A DNA stretch of 49,116 nucleotides from Actinomadura violacea (GTDB taxonomy: Bacteria; Actinomycetota; Actinomycetes; Streptosporangiales; Streptosporangiaceae): positions 1 to 49,116 of the forward strand of contig NZ_JAGEPF010000055.1 of NCBI RefSeq assembly GCF_017573465.1, read 5' to 3'. Positions 31,531-39,062 of the stretch are shown piece after piece. The notes beneath the pieces were generated by a model that made no database searches, was not told where the DNA came from, and saw nothing but the letters and a program-made list of their open reading frames with translations. The first letter of the stretch is position 1, and each line of letters begins with the position of its first letter. The translations under genes and the position numbers were made by a program.

Positions 31531-32303
31531 GGCGCCTCGAAGCCCGCCCCGGTGAGCGCGGCCCGGCCCTGCGCCCCGAGGACGAGCTGGATGAACTGCT
31601 TCGCGAGCGCGCCCTGCGGCGCCTTCTTCACCTCGACGATCGGGTAGTCGTTGACCGCCTTGGCCGACTCGGGGAACTCGATGGCCTTCACCTTCCCGGC
31701 CGCGGCCTTGGCGTCGGTGCGGTAGACGAGCCCGGCGTCGGCCTCGTCAAGGCCGACCTTGGTGAGCACCGCCTTGACGTCGCTCTCCTCGGACGCGGGC
31801 TTGACCGTGACGTTCGCCGCCGCGAGCGCCTTCTTCGCCGCCGCGCCGCACGGCACCGTCGGCGCGCACAGCACGACCTTGAGCCCGGAGCGCGACAGGT
31901 CCGCCAGCTTGGCGACCTTCCCGGTGTCCTTCGGCGGGACGGCGATGACCAGCCGGTTGCGGGTGAACACCTGCGGCGTGCCGTCGGCGTCCCCGGCGTC
32001 GGTGACGGTCTTCATCGTCGCCGGGCTGGCGGAGGCGAACACGTCCGCCGGGGCGCCCTGCGTGATGCCCTGCGCGAGGCTGTCGCTGCCCCCGAAGTTG
32101 AACCGGACCTTCACCCCGGGATGCGCGGACTCGAAGGTCTTGCCGAGGGCGGTGAAGGTCTCGGTGAGCGAGGCCGCCGCGAACACGGTCAGGGTCTTGG
32201 ATCCGCCGCCGCCCGAGGACGTGTCGTCGCCGGTGTCGCCGCAGCCCGCCGCCGCCAGTGCCAGGGACGCCGCGAGCACGGCCGCCGATGTGCGCTTGAA
32301 CAT
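31527..32303 (-). CDS. modA: Molybdate-binding lipoprotein
   Basis: 258 residues. Type II signal peptide (FKRTSAAVLAASLALAAAGC) with the lipidated Cys21, a Gly/Ser linker, then the ModA fold: TLTVFAAASLTETFTALGKT (oxyanion-site Ser residues), FNFGGSDSLAQGITQGAPAD, VFASASPATM, FTRNRLVIAVPPKD, and YRTDAKAA with DYPIVEVKKAPQ. It captures molybdate or tungstate outside the membrane for ModBC. ATG at 32303 has GAGGAG four bases upstream, 17 bases after the regulator gene. The chain regulator-modA-modB-modC is one operon. Confidence 0.94.
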   Translation of the reverse strand: MFKRTSAAVLAASLALAAAGCGDTGDDTSSGGGGSKTLTVFAAASLTETFTALGKTFESAHPGVKVRFNFGGSDSLAQGITQGAPADVFASASPATMKTVTDAGDADGTPQVFTRNRLVIAVPPKDTGKVAKLADLSRSGLKVVLCAPTVPCGAAAKKALAAANVTVKPASEESDVKAVLTKVGLDEADAGLVYRTDAKAAAGKVKAIEFPESAKAVNDYPIVEVKKAPQGALAKQFIQLVLGAQGRAALTGAGFEAP

Positions 32304-32320
32304 GTCACTCCTCAAGGGGG

Positions 32321-32728
32321 TCAGCCCGGGTCGGACACCTCGACGACGACGTTGGTGGACTTCACCACGGCCTCGGCGACCACGCCGACCCGCAGGCCGA
32401 GTTCGTCGGCCGCCTCCCGGCTCATCAGCGACACGACCCGGAACGGCCCGGCCTGGATCTCCACCTGGGCCATCACGCCGTCGCGGACGACCTCGGTGAC
32501 GATCCCGCGCAGCCGGTTGCGCGCCGAGGAGAACCGCTCGCCCTGCTCGGCGGGCGCGCCGCCGCAGGCCTGCTCGCGCACGAAGGCGGCGAGGTCGGCG
32601 CCCGGCACCCGCCGGTGGCCGTGCTCGTCGCGCTCGGCCGGCAGCCGCCCGCCGTCCACCCAGCGCCGGACGGTGTCGGCGCTGACGCCGAGCAGCGCCG
32701 CCGCCTCACTGATCCTGAACGTCGTCAC
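32321..32728 (-). CDS. HTH-Mop regulator, probable molybdate-responsive controller
   Basis: 135 residues. N-terminal MerR/excisionase-like HTH (FRISEAAALLGVSADTVRRW, then LPAERDEHGHRRVPGADLAA) joined to one Mop/TOBE domain (about residues 66-135: SARNRLRGIVTEVVRDGVMA, VEIQAGPFRVVSLMSREAAD, VGVVAEAVVKSTNVVV). Mop domains bind molybdate oligomerically, so this is a compact one-Mop alternative to ModE. GTG start at 32728 lacks a ribosome-binding site but has a TACGAT about eight bases upstream, which could mark a leaderless start. First gene of the molybdate operon; it probably adjusts expression to molybdate (inference). Confidence 0.85.
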   Translation of the reverse strand: MTTFRISEAAALLGVSADTVRRWVDGGRLPAERDEHGHRRVPGADLAAFVREQACGGAPAEQGERFSSARNRLRGIVTEVVRDGVMAQVEIQAGPFRVVSLMSREAADELGLRVGVVAEAVVKSTNVVVEVSDPG

Positions 32729-32771
32729 GAGGGACGATCGTAGCCCTCGCAGATTCGACCCGCATCTGGAC

Positions 32772-32807
32772 AATCAGCCAGTTCTTGCGAGCTTGCAAGG
32801 GCTGATT
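32772..32807. promoter_or_regulatory. Bipartite 36-bp dyad between the molybdate regulator and the esterase
   Basis: Outer arms AATCAGCC (32772-32779) and GGCTGATT (32800-32807) enclose inner arms CTTGC (32784-32788) and GCAAG (32795-32799); the left side has a 4-base offset. It lies 44-79 bases upstream of the regulator start and about 110 upstream of the esterase. It may be a multi-subunit operator, for example for the Mop regulator, or an RNA hairpin. Confidence 0.45.
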
Positions 32808-32810
32808 CTC

Positions 32811-32822
32811 TGGCAATTGCCA
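32811..32822. promoter_or_regulatory. 12-bp perfect palindrome beside the bipartite dyad
   Basis: TGGCAATTGCCA is a perfect palindrome three bases after the larger dyad, in a locally AT-richer patch of the divergent promoter region. A repressor-dimer site is possible. No candidate binder other than the adjacent regulator is evident. Confidence 0.4.
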
Positions 32823-32915
32823 CAGGCGCCGCTCCCCCGGCCGCTCCCCCGGCCTCGGGCCGGTCGCGGGCGAATGTCACCATCTACTTACACCCCCGTC
32901 GCGAGGAGGACCCCG

Positions 32916-33941
32916 GTGCCGCAGCCACGCCCGACGACCCTGGTCATCGAACGCCACGGGACCGCGAGCCTGCGGTCCCGCGCCGTCTCGGCGGGGATCC
33001 GCCGGATCCTGCGCCCCCGGCTGGCCAAGGCCGCCGCGCTCCCGTTCGACGACCGGGCGATCCGGCGCGTCGCGGCCCTCGACCGGCTCGCCGGACGGGC
33101 CCCGGCGCCGCGCCGCGTCCGCACGGAGAGGGTCCGCTTCGACGGGTTCGGCGCCGAATGGGTGCGCGGGCCCGGCGCGTCCAACGCCCGCGACCGGGTG
33201 ATCCTCTACCTGCACGGCGGCGGCTGGGTCTGCTGCGGCCTCAACACCCACCGCCGGATGGTCGCCTCGTTCAGCGCCGCCGCCGGCGTGCCCGCGCTGT
33301 CGGTCGACTACCGGATGATCCCGGCCGTCCCGTTCGAGCGGGAGGTCGAGGACTGCCTCACCGCCTACCGGTGGCTGCTGGACGAGCGCGGCGTCGACCC
33401 CGCGAACATCGTGATCATGGGCGACTCGGCGGGCGGGCACCTCACGTTCGCGACCGCGCTGCGCGCCCGCGACGAGGGCCTGCCGATGCCGGCGGCGCTC
33501 GCCGCCCTGTCCCCCATGCTCGACATGGACCTGGCCGACAAGCTCGCGCACGCCAACATGGGCCTGGACCCGTCCGACCCGGGCGTGCTGCTGGAGAAGC
33601 TCGTCGAGACCTTCCTCGGCCACCTCGACCTCAAGGACCCGGCGATCTCCCCCGTCCGCGCCGACCTCGCCGGGCTGCCGCCCGTCCTGCTGACGGCCGG
33701 GTCCACCGAGCTGCTGTACTGCGACTCCGAGCTGATGGCGCGGCGGCTCGCCGAGGCCGGCGTGCCCGCGACGCTGCAGGTATGGGACCGGCAGATCCAC
33801 GTCTTCCAGATGTTCGGCCCGCTGCTGCCCGAGTCCCGCGCGGCGGTCGGCTCGCTCGGCCGGTTCGTCCGCGACGCCCTCGACGGCCGCCTCGCCCCGG
33901 CCTCCCGCGACACATCCGCGGGCCTGGAGAGCGCCAGTTGA
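32916..33941 (+). CDS. Alpha/beta hydrolase, hormone-sensitive-lipase-type esterase
   Basis: 341 residues. HSL/esterase family: oxyanion motif LYLHGGGWVCCG (about residues 96-107), nucleophile elbow IVIMGDSAGGHLTF with the catalytic Ser (about 171), acid residue probably in TAGSTELLYCDSEL, and His in WDRQIHVFQMF. These enzymes hydrolyse short-chain acyl esters. GTG at 32916 has AGGAGG with 6-base spacing; the upstream open frame has no homology. The final codons overlap the -35 of the SoxR-like promoter of the next gene. Natural substrate unknown. Confidence 0.9.
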   Translation: MPQPRPTTLVIERHGTASLRSRAVSAGIRRILRPRLAKAAALPFDDRAIRRVAALDRLAGRAPAPRRVRTERVRFDGFGAEWVRGPGASNARDRVILYLHGGGWVCCGLNTHRRMVASFSAAAGVPALSVDYRMIPAVPFEREVEDCLTAYRWLLDERGVDPANIVIMGDSAGGHLTFATALRARDEGLPMPAALAALSPMLDMDLADKLAHANMGLDPSDPGVLLEKLVETFLGHLDLKDPAISPVRADLAGLPPVLLTAGSTELLYCDSELMARRLAEAGVPATLQVWDRQIHVFQMFGPLLPESRAAVGSLGRFVRDALDGRLAPASRDTSAGLESAS

Positions 33942-33968
33942 CCTGAATCGCGCTTGAGGTCCTAGCGT
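33938..33968 (+). promoter_or_regulatory. Second SoxR-like box with MerR-type promoter
   Basis: The 18-bp box CCTGAATCGCGCTTGAGG (33942-33959) keeps the full right arm CTTGAGG and five of seven left-arm bases of the SoxR consensus, with the same 7-4-7 spacing. It is embedded between -35 TTGACC (33938-33943) and -10 TAGCGT (33963-33968) with exactly 19 bp between, the diagnostic MerR-type geometry. A transcript would start at about 33976, at an in-frame GTG of the downstream oxidoreductase. Confidence 0.7.
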
Positions 33969-34005
33969 CGGTCGCGTGAGCACCACCGACGATCGGAGAG
34001 CGACG

Positions 34006-34431
34006 ATGAGCGACCCGTTCACCCCGGCCGAGCGCGCCTACCTGTCCGCGCAGGACCTCGGCCGGCTGGCGACCGTCGGCCCGGACGGCGGGCCGCAGGT
34101 GCGGCCCGTCGGGTTCCGCCTGAACGGCGACGGGACGATCGACGTCGGCGGCCCCGCCAACGCCGGCAGCCGCAAGTACCGCAACGTCCTGGCGAACCCG
34201 CACGTGTCGTTCCTCGTCGACGACAAGACGGCGGCCGACGACCCGGACGCGGTGCGGCCCGGCTGGGGCCGCGGCGTGGAGATCCGCGGCACGGCGGAGC
34301 CGGTCAAGGGCCGGATGCCGTTCGGCGAGGGGTTCTTCAGCGACGACCTGATCCGGATCCGCCCGGTCCGCGTGATCAGCTGGCACATCGACGCCGCGCG
34401 CCCCGAGGGGGAGGCCCGGACCGTCGCCTGA
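34006..34431 (+). CDS. PPOX-class F420-dependent oxidoreductase (FDOR-B-like)
   Basis: 141 residues. Split-barrel flavin/deazaflavin fold: FTPAERAYLSAQDLGRLATV, GPDGGPQVRPVGFRLNGDGT, the conserved GSRKYRNVLANPHVSFLVDD, and the C-terminal strand IRIRPVRVISWHID. This set is characteristic of the PPOX-class F420-dependent group, which uses F420H2 to reduce quinone-like or other substrates. ATG at 34006 has GGAG seven bases upstream; the alternative GTG at 33976 sits at the predicted transcription start of the SoxR-like promoter and would add MSTTDDRRAT. SoxR control would fit a redox-cycling detoxification role (inference). Confidence 0.88.
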   Translation: MSDPFTPAERAYLSAQDLGRLATVGPDGGPQVRPVGFRLNGDGTIDVGGPANAGSRKYRNVLANPHVSFLVDDKTAADDPDAVRPGWGRGVEIRGTAEPVKGRMPFGEGFFSDDLIRIRPVRVISWHIDAARPEGEARTVA

Positions 34432-34508
34432 AACGGCGGTGTGGGGACGTTCGACGCGGGTAAAGGGGGACAAAACAGAATCACATCGCCCGGTCAGGAG
34501 GAATGATC

Positions 34509-35138
34509 ATGACTGGGACCATGCGAGTACCGCGCAGCAGGGGCGGCTTCAGCGGCGTCCTGCTGGTGCTGCTGGGCCTGTGGGGCGGCCTGCTGCCCTT
34601 CGCCGGCCCCTACTTCGACTTCGGGTTCGCCCCGGACGACACCTGGGTCTACAACACCGACCGGCTCGAGCTCAGCATCGCCCCCGCGGCCGCCGCCGTG
34701 CTCGGCGGGCTGATCGTGCTGTTCAGCGCGCACCGCGCGGTCGCGATGCTCGGCGCGTGGCTGGGCGTGCTCGGCGGCGCCTGGTTCGTGGTGGGCGGGC
34801 CGCTCGCCACGCTGTGGGACGTGCAGGGCGTCGGCGCGCCGCTCGGCACCGGCAACGGCCGGCACCTCGCCGAGCAGCTGTCCGGCTTCGCCGGCCTCGG
34901 CACGGTGATCGTGTTCTTCGCCGCGCTCGCCCTCGGCCGGTTCGCGGTGGTGGGCGTCCGCGAGGCGGCCCCGCCCGACGAGCCGGTGCAGGACGGCGGG
35001 ACCACGCAGCCGCTGGTGTTCGGCCGGTACGCGCGCGACACCGCCGGGCCGGGGCAGCCGGGCGGGCCGACGGCCCCCGCGCCGCGGCCACCGGGCGACC
35101 AGCGGGTCGCGGGCGAGCCGGGCGGCCTCGAACGGTAG
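34509..35138 (+). CDS. Four-helix membrane protein of unknown function
   Basis: 209 residues. Hydrophobic segments lie at about residues 14-36 (GVLLVLLGLWGGLLPFAGPY), 55-75, 80-98 and 125-145, with an extracytoplasmic loop FDFGFAPDDTWVYNTDRLEL containing aromatic residues. The last 50 residues are Pro/Gly/Gln-rich and probably disordered in the cytosol. AGGAGG lies seven bases before the ATG at 34509; an ATG at 34503 is too close. The layout recalls small actinobacterial proteins with unknown-function four-helix modules, but no named family was recognised. Ends at a hairpin shared with the convergent small gene. Confidence 0.75.
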   Translation: MTGTMRVPRSRGGFSGVLLVLLGLWGGLLPFAGPYFDFGFAPDDTWVYNTDRLELSIAPAAAAVLGGLIVLFSAHRAVAMLGAWLGVLGGAWFVVGGPLATLWDVQGVGAPLGTGNGRHLAEQLSGFAGLGTVIVFFAALALGRFAVVGVREAAPPDEPVQDGGTTQPLVFGRYARDTAGPGQPGGPTAPAPRPPGDQRVAGEPGGLER

Positions 35139-35194
35139 GGCGCCCCAAGACCGGCCCTGAGACCGGCCCTGGCGGTCCCGCTCAGCGGGGCGCC
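35139..35194. terminator. Hairpin and direct repeat between convergent genes
   Basis: Arms GGCGCCCC (35139-35146) and GGGGCGCC (35187-35194) bracket two direct copies of GACCGGCCCTG. It fills the space between the membrane-protein stop and the convergent small gene. The loop is 40 bases, so folding may be partial. Confidence 0.5.
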
Positions 35195-35213
35195 GGGGCC
35201 GTCCGGGATGCCG

Positions 35214-35417
35214 TCAGCGGTTCCTGCTGCGCATGTTCCGGACGGACTTGGTGGTCTCGTAGCTGCCCTTCTCGTCGTCCAGCTTCACGTCGTCGCGATC
35301 GGTGAACATCGCGACGAACGCGACGATCAGCCCGACACCGCCGATCCACGGCTCGCGCCAGACGAAGCTGGCCGCCACGCAGGCGACCGCAACGGCAATG
35401 AGCAGCAAGAGCTTCAC
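35214..35417 (-). CDS. Small two-helix membrane protein
   Basis: 67 residues. Two hydrophobic helices (KLLLLIAVAVACVAASFVW, residues 2-20, and IGGVGLIVAFVAMF, about 25-38) separated by a short REPW turn, then a charged soluble tail (DRDDVKLDDEKGSYETTKSV and RNMRSRNR). GTG at 35417 has GAGGGG six bases upstream. Monocistronic, downstream of der but separated by a strong hairpin. A possible promoter upstream is TTGATT-N19-TAGTCT. No family recognised; small DUF-type membrane proteins like this are common near core genes in actinomycetes. Confidence 0.7.
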   Translation of the reverse strand: MKLLLLIAVAVACVAASFVWREPWIGGVGLIVAFVAMFTDRDDVKLDDEKGSYETTKSVRNMRSRNR

Positions 35418-35548
35418 GTCGCACCCCTCGACCGCGCCATGAACGTCCGGGAGAACCGCTCACCCAGACTAGAACACGCTTTCGTTGCGGAATCAACGAG
35501 TAATGGAAGACTTACCCGCTGCCCGCTGGATGCATCCTGGCATGCCGC

Positions 35549-35578
35549 GGCCCGCCGGGGAAAGATCCCCGGCGGGCC
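35549..35578 (-). terminator. Strong terminator after der
   Basis: A 13-bp perfect stem (35549-35561 with 35566-35578; arm GGCCCGCCGGGGA) closed by a 4-base AAGA loop lies 18 bases past the der stop. It is one of the clearest hairpins in the window. Confidence 0.85.
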
Positions 35579-35596
35579 GGTCGCCGGATAATCCGG

Positions 35597-36988
35597 CTAC
35601 TTGCGCGCCTTGCCCCGCTTCTCGCGGATCTTCATCGCGATGTCGAGGGGCGTCCCCTCGAACCCGAACTCCTCGCGCAGCCGCCGCTCGATGAACCGCC
35701 GGTACCCCTCCTCGAGGAAGCCCGACGTGAACAGCACGAACCGCGGCGGCCGCACCCCCGCCTGCGTCGCGAACAGCACCCGCGGCTGCTTGCCGCCGCG
35801 CACCGGATGCGGATGCGAGTTCACCAGGTCCGCGAAGAACTGGTTCAGCTTCGACGTCGGCACCCGGGTGTTCCAGCCGTCCAGCGCCGTGTCGATCGCC
35901 GGGACGAACCGGTCCATGTGCCGGCCCGTCTTCGCCGAGATGTTCACCCGCGGCGCCCACCGCGCGTTGTGCAGCTGCCGGTCGATCTCGCGCTCCAGGT
36001 AGTGCCGGCGCTCCTCGTCCAGCAGGTCCCACTTGTTGTACGCGATGACCAGCGCCCGGCCCGACTCGATCACCATCGACACGATCCGCAGGTCCTGCTC
36101 GGCGAGCGGCTCGTCCGCGTCCACCAGCACGACCGCGACCTCGGCCCGCTCCAGCGCCGACTGCGTGCGCAGCGTCGCGTAGAAGTCGGCGCCCTGGTTC
36201 TCCCGGTGCCGCCGCCGGATCCCCGCCGTGTCGATGAACCGGAACGTCCGGCCGCCCAGCTCGATCAGCTCGTCGACCGGGTCGCGGGTCGTGCCGGCCA
36301 CCGCGTCCACCACGGCCCGGTTCTCCCCCGCCAGCCGGTTCAGCAGGCTCGACTTGCCGACGTTCGGCCGGCCCAGCAGCGCGATCCGGGTCGGCCCGCC
36401 CTGGTCCCCGAACGTCTCGCGCGGCGCCTCCGCCGGCAGCGCCTCCAGCACCGCGTCCAGCAGGTCGCCGCTGCCGCGGCCGTGCAGCGCCGACACCGGA
36501 TACGGCTCCCCGATGCCGAGCGACCACAGCAGCGCCGCGTCCGCCTCGGCGCCGGTGTCGTCGACCTTGTTGGCCACCAGCACCGCCGGCTTCCCGGACC
36601 GGCGCAGGATCTCCACCACGGCCTCGTCGACGTCCGTGGCGCCCACCGTCGCGTCCACCACGAACATCACCACGTCGGCCAGGTCCACCGCGAGGCGCGC
36701 CTGCTCGGCGATCGCGGCCGCCAGGCCCGCCGCGTCCGGCAGCCAGCCGCCGGTGTCGACGACGGTGAACCGCCGCCCCGACCACGTCGCGTCGTAGGCG
36801 ACCCGGTCCCGGGTCACCCCCGGCACGTCCTCCACGACCGCCTCCCGGCGGCCGAGGATCCGGTTCACCAGCGTCGACTTGCCGACGTTGGGCCGCCCCA
36901 CCACCGCCACCACCGGCGCCGGGCCGGCGTCGGCGGCGACGTCCTCGACGACGTCCGCGGTCTCGATCTCGTAATCGCTCACAGTCAT
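35597..36988 (-). CDS. der: Ribosome-biogenesis GTPase Der (EngA)
   Basis: 463 residues with two tandem G domains and a C-terminal KH-like domain, the unique Der layout. First G domain: VAVVGRPNVGKSTLVNRILG (G1), PGVTRDR (G2), DTGGW (G3), NKVD (G4). Second: IALLGRPNVGKSSLLNRLAG, AGTTRDPVDE, DTAGIRRR, YNKWD. KH-like end: LNQFFADLVNSHPHPVRGGK and FVLFTSGFLEEGYRRFIERR. Der acts in 50S ribosome assembly. ATG at 36988 was chosen; GTG at 37021, overlapping the cmk stop as GTGA, and GTG at 36982 are alternatives. It is the last gene of the aroH-tyrA-cmk-der run. Confidence 0.96.
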   Translation of the reverse strand: MTVSDYEIETADVVEDVAADAGPAPVVAVVGRPNVGKSTLVNRILGRREAVVEDVPGVTRDRVAYDATWSGRRFTVVDTGGWLPDAAGLAAAIAEQARLAVDLADVVMFVVDATVGATDVDEAVVEILRRSGKPAVLVANKVDDTGAEADAALLWSLGIGEPYPVSALHGRGSGDLLDAVLEALPAEAPRETFGDQGGPTRIALLGRPNVGKSSLLNRLAGENRAVVDAVAGTTRDPVDELIELGGRTFRFIDTAGIRRRHRENQGADFYATLRTQSALERAEVAVVLVDADEPLAEQDLRIVSMVIESGRALVIAYNKWDLLDEERRHYLEREIDRQLHNARWAPRVNISAKTGRHMDRFVPAIDTALDGWNTRVPTSKLNQFFADLVNSHPHPVRGGKQPRVLFATQAGVRPPRFVLFTSGFLEEGYRRFIERRLREEFGFEGTPLDIAMKIREKRGKARK

Positions 36989-37017
36989 ATCCCCACAGGG
37001 GCCGTCAGGCCGCCCGC

Positions 37018-37680
37018 TCACTCCTGCTCTTTGGCGAGGCGGACGACCGCCTCGATGACCTCGGCGAGGCCCAGCTCCGTCGAGTCGATCTCATGCGCGT
37101 CCGCCGCCTTCGCCAGCGGCGACGCCTTGCGGGTGGAGTCCAGCCGGTCGCGGCGCGCCTGCTCGGCCTGCGTCACCGTCACCGACGCGCCCGGGTCCGC
37201 CGCCAGGTCCTTCGCGCGGCGGGCCGCCCGCACCTCCTCGCTGGCGGTCAGGTATACCTTGACCGGCGCGTCCGGCGCGACGACCGTGCCGATGTCGCGC
37301 CCCTCCACCACGATGCCCCCGTCCGCCATGATCTCACGCTGCAGCGCCACCAGCCGCGCCCGGACGGCCGGGACCGCGCTGACCGCGCTGACCGCGTTCG
37401 TCACCTCGCGGGTGCGGATCGGGTCCGACACGTCCTGCCCGTCCACCCCGATCGTCGGGGCGTCCGGGTCGGTGCCGGACACGATGACCGGGTCGCCGGC
37501 GCGCGCCGCGACCGCCTCGGCGTCCCCGACCGGGACGCCGTTGCGCAGCATCCACCACGTCATCGCGCGGTACATCGCGCCGGTGTCGAGGTAGCGCAGG
37601 CCGAGCGCGCGGGCGACGCCCTTGGACGCACTGGACTTGCCCGATCCGGAGGGTCCGTCCATGGCGATGACGAGCGGCAC
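37018..37680 (-). CDS. cmk: Cytidylate kinase
   Basis: 220 residues. NMP-kinase P-loop GPSGSGKSSASKGVARALGL (residues 9-28), then LDTGAMYRAMTWWML, the CMP-binding GRDIGTVVAPDAPVKVYLTA, and the lid region RRAKDLAA with RRDRLDSTRKASPLAKAADA. It phosphorylates CMP and dCMP to diphosphates, feeding pyrimidine nucleotide pools together with CTP synthase encoded further upstream in this block. GTG start at 37680 has AAGGGAG five bases upstream. Its stop overlaps the possible GTG start of der, so the two are translationally linked. Confidence 0.95.
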   Translation of the reverse strand: MPLVIAMDGPSGSGKSSASKGVARALGLRYLDTGAMYRAMTWWMLRNGVPVGDAEAVAARAGDPVIVSGTDPDAPTIGVDGQDVSDPIRTREVTNAVSAVSAVPAVRARLVALQREIMADGGIVVEGRDIGTVVAPDAPVKVYLTASEEVRAARRAKDLAADPGASVTVTQAEQARRDRLDSTRKASPLAKAADAHEIDSTELGLAEVIEAVVRLAKEQE

Positions 37681-37708
37681 GATCGCTCCCTTTCGTCGGC
37701 ATCGGAGC

Positions 37709-37728
37709 GCCCGCCGGCACGGGCGGGC
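37709..37728 (-). terminator. Short hairpin between tyrA and cmk
   Basis: GCCCGCC, a 6-base loop and GGCGGGC lie 112 bases past the tyrA stop and 28 upstream of the cmk ribosome-binding site. Could attenuate or end the tyrA transcript; the 7-bp stem is modest. Confidence 0.4.
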
Positions 37729-37840
37729 GGCGGGCGGGGCGGGCGGCGGAACGCGAGCGTTTCCCTCGCGGGGGCCCAGCGCATCAGGCTACCGGCCCGC
37801 ACCCACCACCGCGGCCCGCCGCAAGATCCGCAGGCCCCGG

Positions 37841-38941
37841 CTACCGGCCGGGCACCGACCAGCCGCGGGCGCGCAGCTCGGCGGCCAGCTTGTCGGCCGC
37901 CTCCGGCACCACCGCCAGCTCCAGCACGCCCAGCGGGCGGCCCGGCGAATGCTCGATCGTCACGTCCTCGATGTTCACCCCGGCGATCCCCGCCGCCTGG
38001 AAGATCATCGCCAGCTCGCCCGGCCGGTCCGGGATGACCACCTGCACCGTCGCGTACGCCGACTGGCCGCCGCCGTGCTTGCCCGGGATCCGGGACCGGC
38101 CCGCGTTCCCGCGCAGCAGCAGGTCCGCGACGTGCGCCGAGGCGCCCTCGCTGCCGTCGCGCAGCAGCGACGCCGCGACCGCCAGGTCCGTCGCGACCGC
38201 CTCCAGCACGTCCGCGACCGGCGCGGCGTTCGCCGACAGGATCCCGATCCACAGCCGCGGGTCGCTCGCCGCGATCCGCGTCACGTCCCGGACGCCCTGC
38301 CCCGACAGGCCCAGCGCCACGTCGTCCGCGCCGGTCAGCCGCGCCGCAACCGCCGCCGACACCACGTGCGGGCCGTGCGACACCAGCGCCACCGCACGGT
38401 CGTGCTCCGCGGCGTCCACCTCCACCGGCATCGCGCCGCACGCCTTCGCCAGCGCCGTCACCGCGGCCACCGTCTCCGGCGCCGCCTCCGGGGTCGCGCA
38501 CAGCGCCCACGGGCGGCCGAGGAACAGGTCCGGACGCGCCGCGCCCGGCCCCGACCGCTCGCTGCCCGCGAGGGGATGCCCCGCGACGAACGTCGACAGG
38601 TCGCAGCCCAGCTCCGCCGCCTGCGCCAGCGGCAGCGCCTTCACGCTCGCCACGTCGGTGTAGGCGGTCGCCAGGCCGCGCTTCTGCGCGTCCAGGAGGG
38701 TCACCGCGACCGCCGCGGGCGGCACCGCCAGCACCGCCAGGTCGGCGGGCTCCGCGGACGCCCCGTCCGGCAGCGCCTCCCCCGCGCCCAGCTCGACGGC
38801 CAGCGCGAGCGCGGCCGCGTCCCGGTCGGTCAGCAGCACCTCGGCGCCGCGCTCGCGCATCGCCAGCGCGATCGACGTGCCGATCAGCCCCGTCCCGACC
38901 ACGACGATGCGGCCCACCACGTCCTCGTCCACGCCCGTCAC
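37841..38941 (-). CDS. tyrA: Prephenate dehydrogenase with C-terminal ACT domain
   Basis: 366 residues. Rossmann NAD-binding motif IVVVGTGLIGTSIALAMRER, the prephenate-site region YTDVASVKALPL and FVAGHPLAGSERSGPGAARP, and SHGPHVVSAAVAA; a C-terminal ACT domain (about 290-366, VQVVIPDRPGELAMIFQAAG) allows tyrosine feedback. It converts prephenate to 4-hydroxyphenylpyruvate in tyrosine synthesis, directly after chorismate mutase AroH. GTG at 38941 was taken; GTG at 38917, with AGGA in a better position, is a shorter alternative starting just before the Rossmann strand. The 37-bp tandem repeats immediately upstream leave little room for a normal leader. Confidence 0.92.
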   Translation of the reverse strand: MTGVDEDVVGRIVVVGTGLIGTSIALAMRERGAEVLLTDRDAAALALAVELGAGEALPDGASAEPADLAVLAVPPAAVAVTLLDAQKRGLATAYTDVASVKALPLAQAAELGCDLSTFVAGHPLAGSERSGPGAARPDLFLGRPWALCATPEAAPETVAAVTALAKACGAMPVEVDAAEHDRAVALVSHGPHVVSAAVAARLTGADDVALGLSGQGVRDVTRIAASDPRLWIGILSANAAPVADVLEAVATDLAVAASLLRDGSEGASAHVADLLLRGNAGRSRIPGKHGGGQSAYATVQVVIPDRPGELAMIFQAAGIAGVNIEDVTIEHSPGRPLGVLELAVVPEAADKLAAELRARGWSVPGR

Positions 38942-38954
38942 CCTACTGTGCCCC

Positions 38955-39062
38955 GCACATGCCTCACTGCGCCCGGGCGCTACTGCGCCCTGCACATGCC
39001 TCACTGCGCCCGGGCGCTACTGCGCCCTGCACATGCCTCACTGCGCTCGGGCGCTACTGCGC
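38955..39062. repeat. Three tandem copies of a 37-bp repeat between aroH and tyrA
   Basis: Copies start at 38955, 38992 and 39029 (exact 37-bp period); the third is cut slightly short and has one T-for-C change. Each contains GCACATGCCTCACTGCGC and a GCGCTACTGCGC segment; the middle of the first two units is the perfect palindrome GCGCCCGGGCGC. The third copy carries the aroH stop codon, so the array could have arisen by duplication of the aroH 3' end. Transcribed, each copy would form a small hairpin. Confidence 0.9.

Noticed and set aside
32305..32320. CCTCAAG between the regulator and modA as a SoxR half-box
   Set aside because: No matching second arm at the right distance; it overlaps the modA ribosome-binding site GAGGAG on the other strand.
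38955..39062. Possible CRISPR array
   Set aside because: The 37-bp units are directly adjacent with no spacers, number only three, and no cas gene is near.
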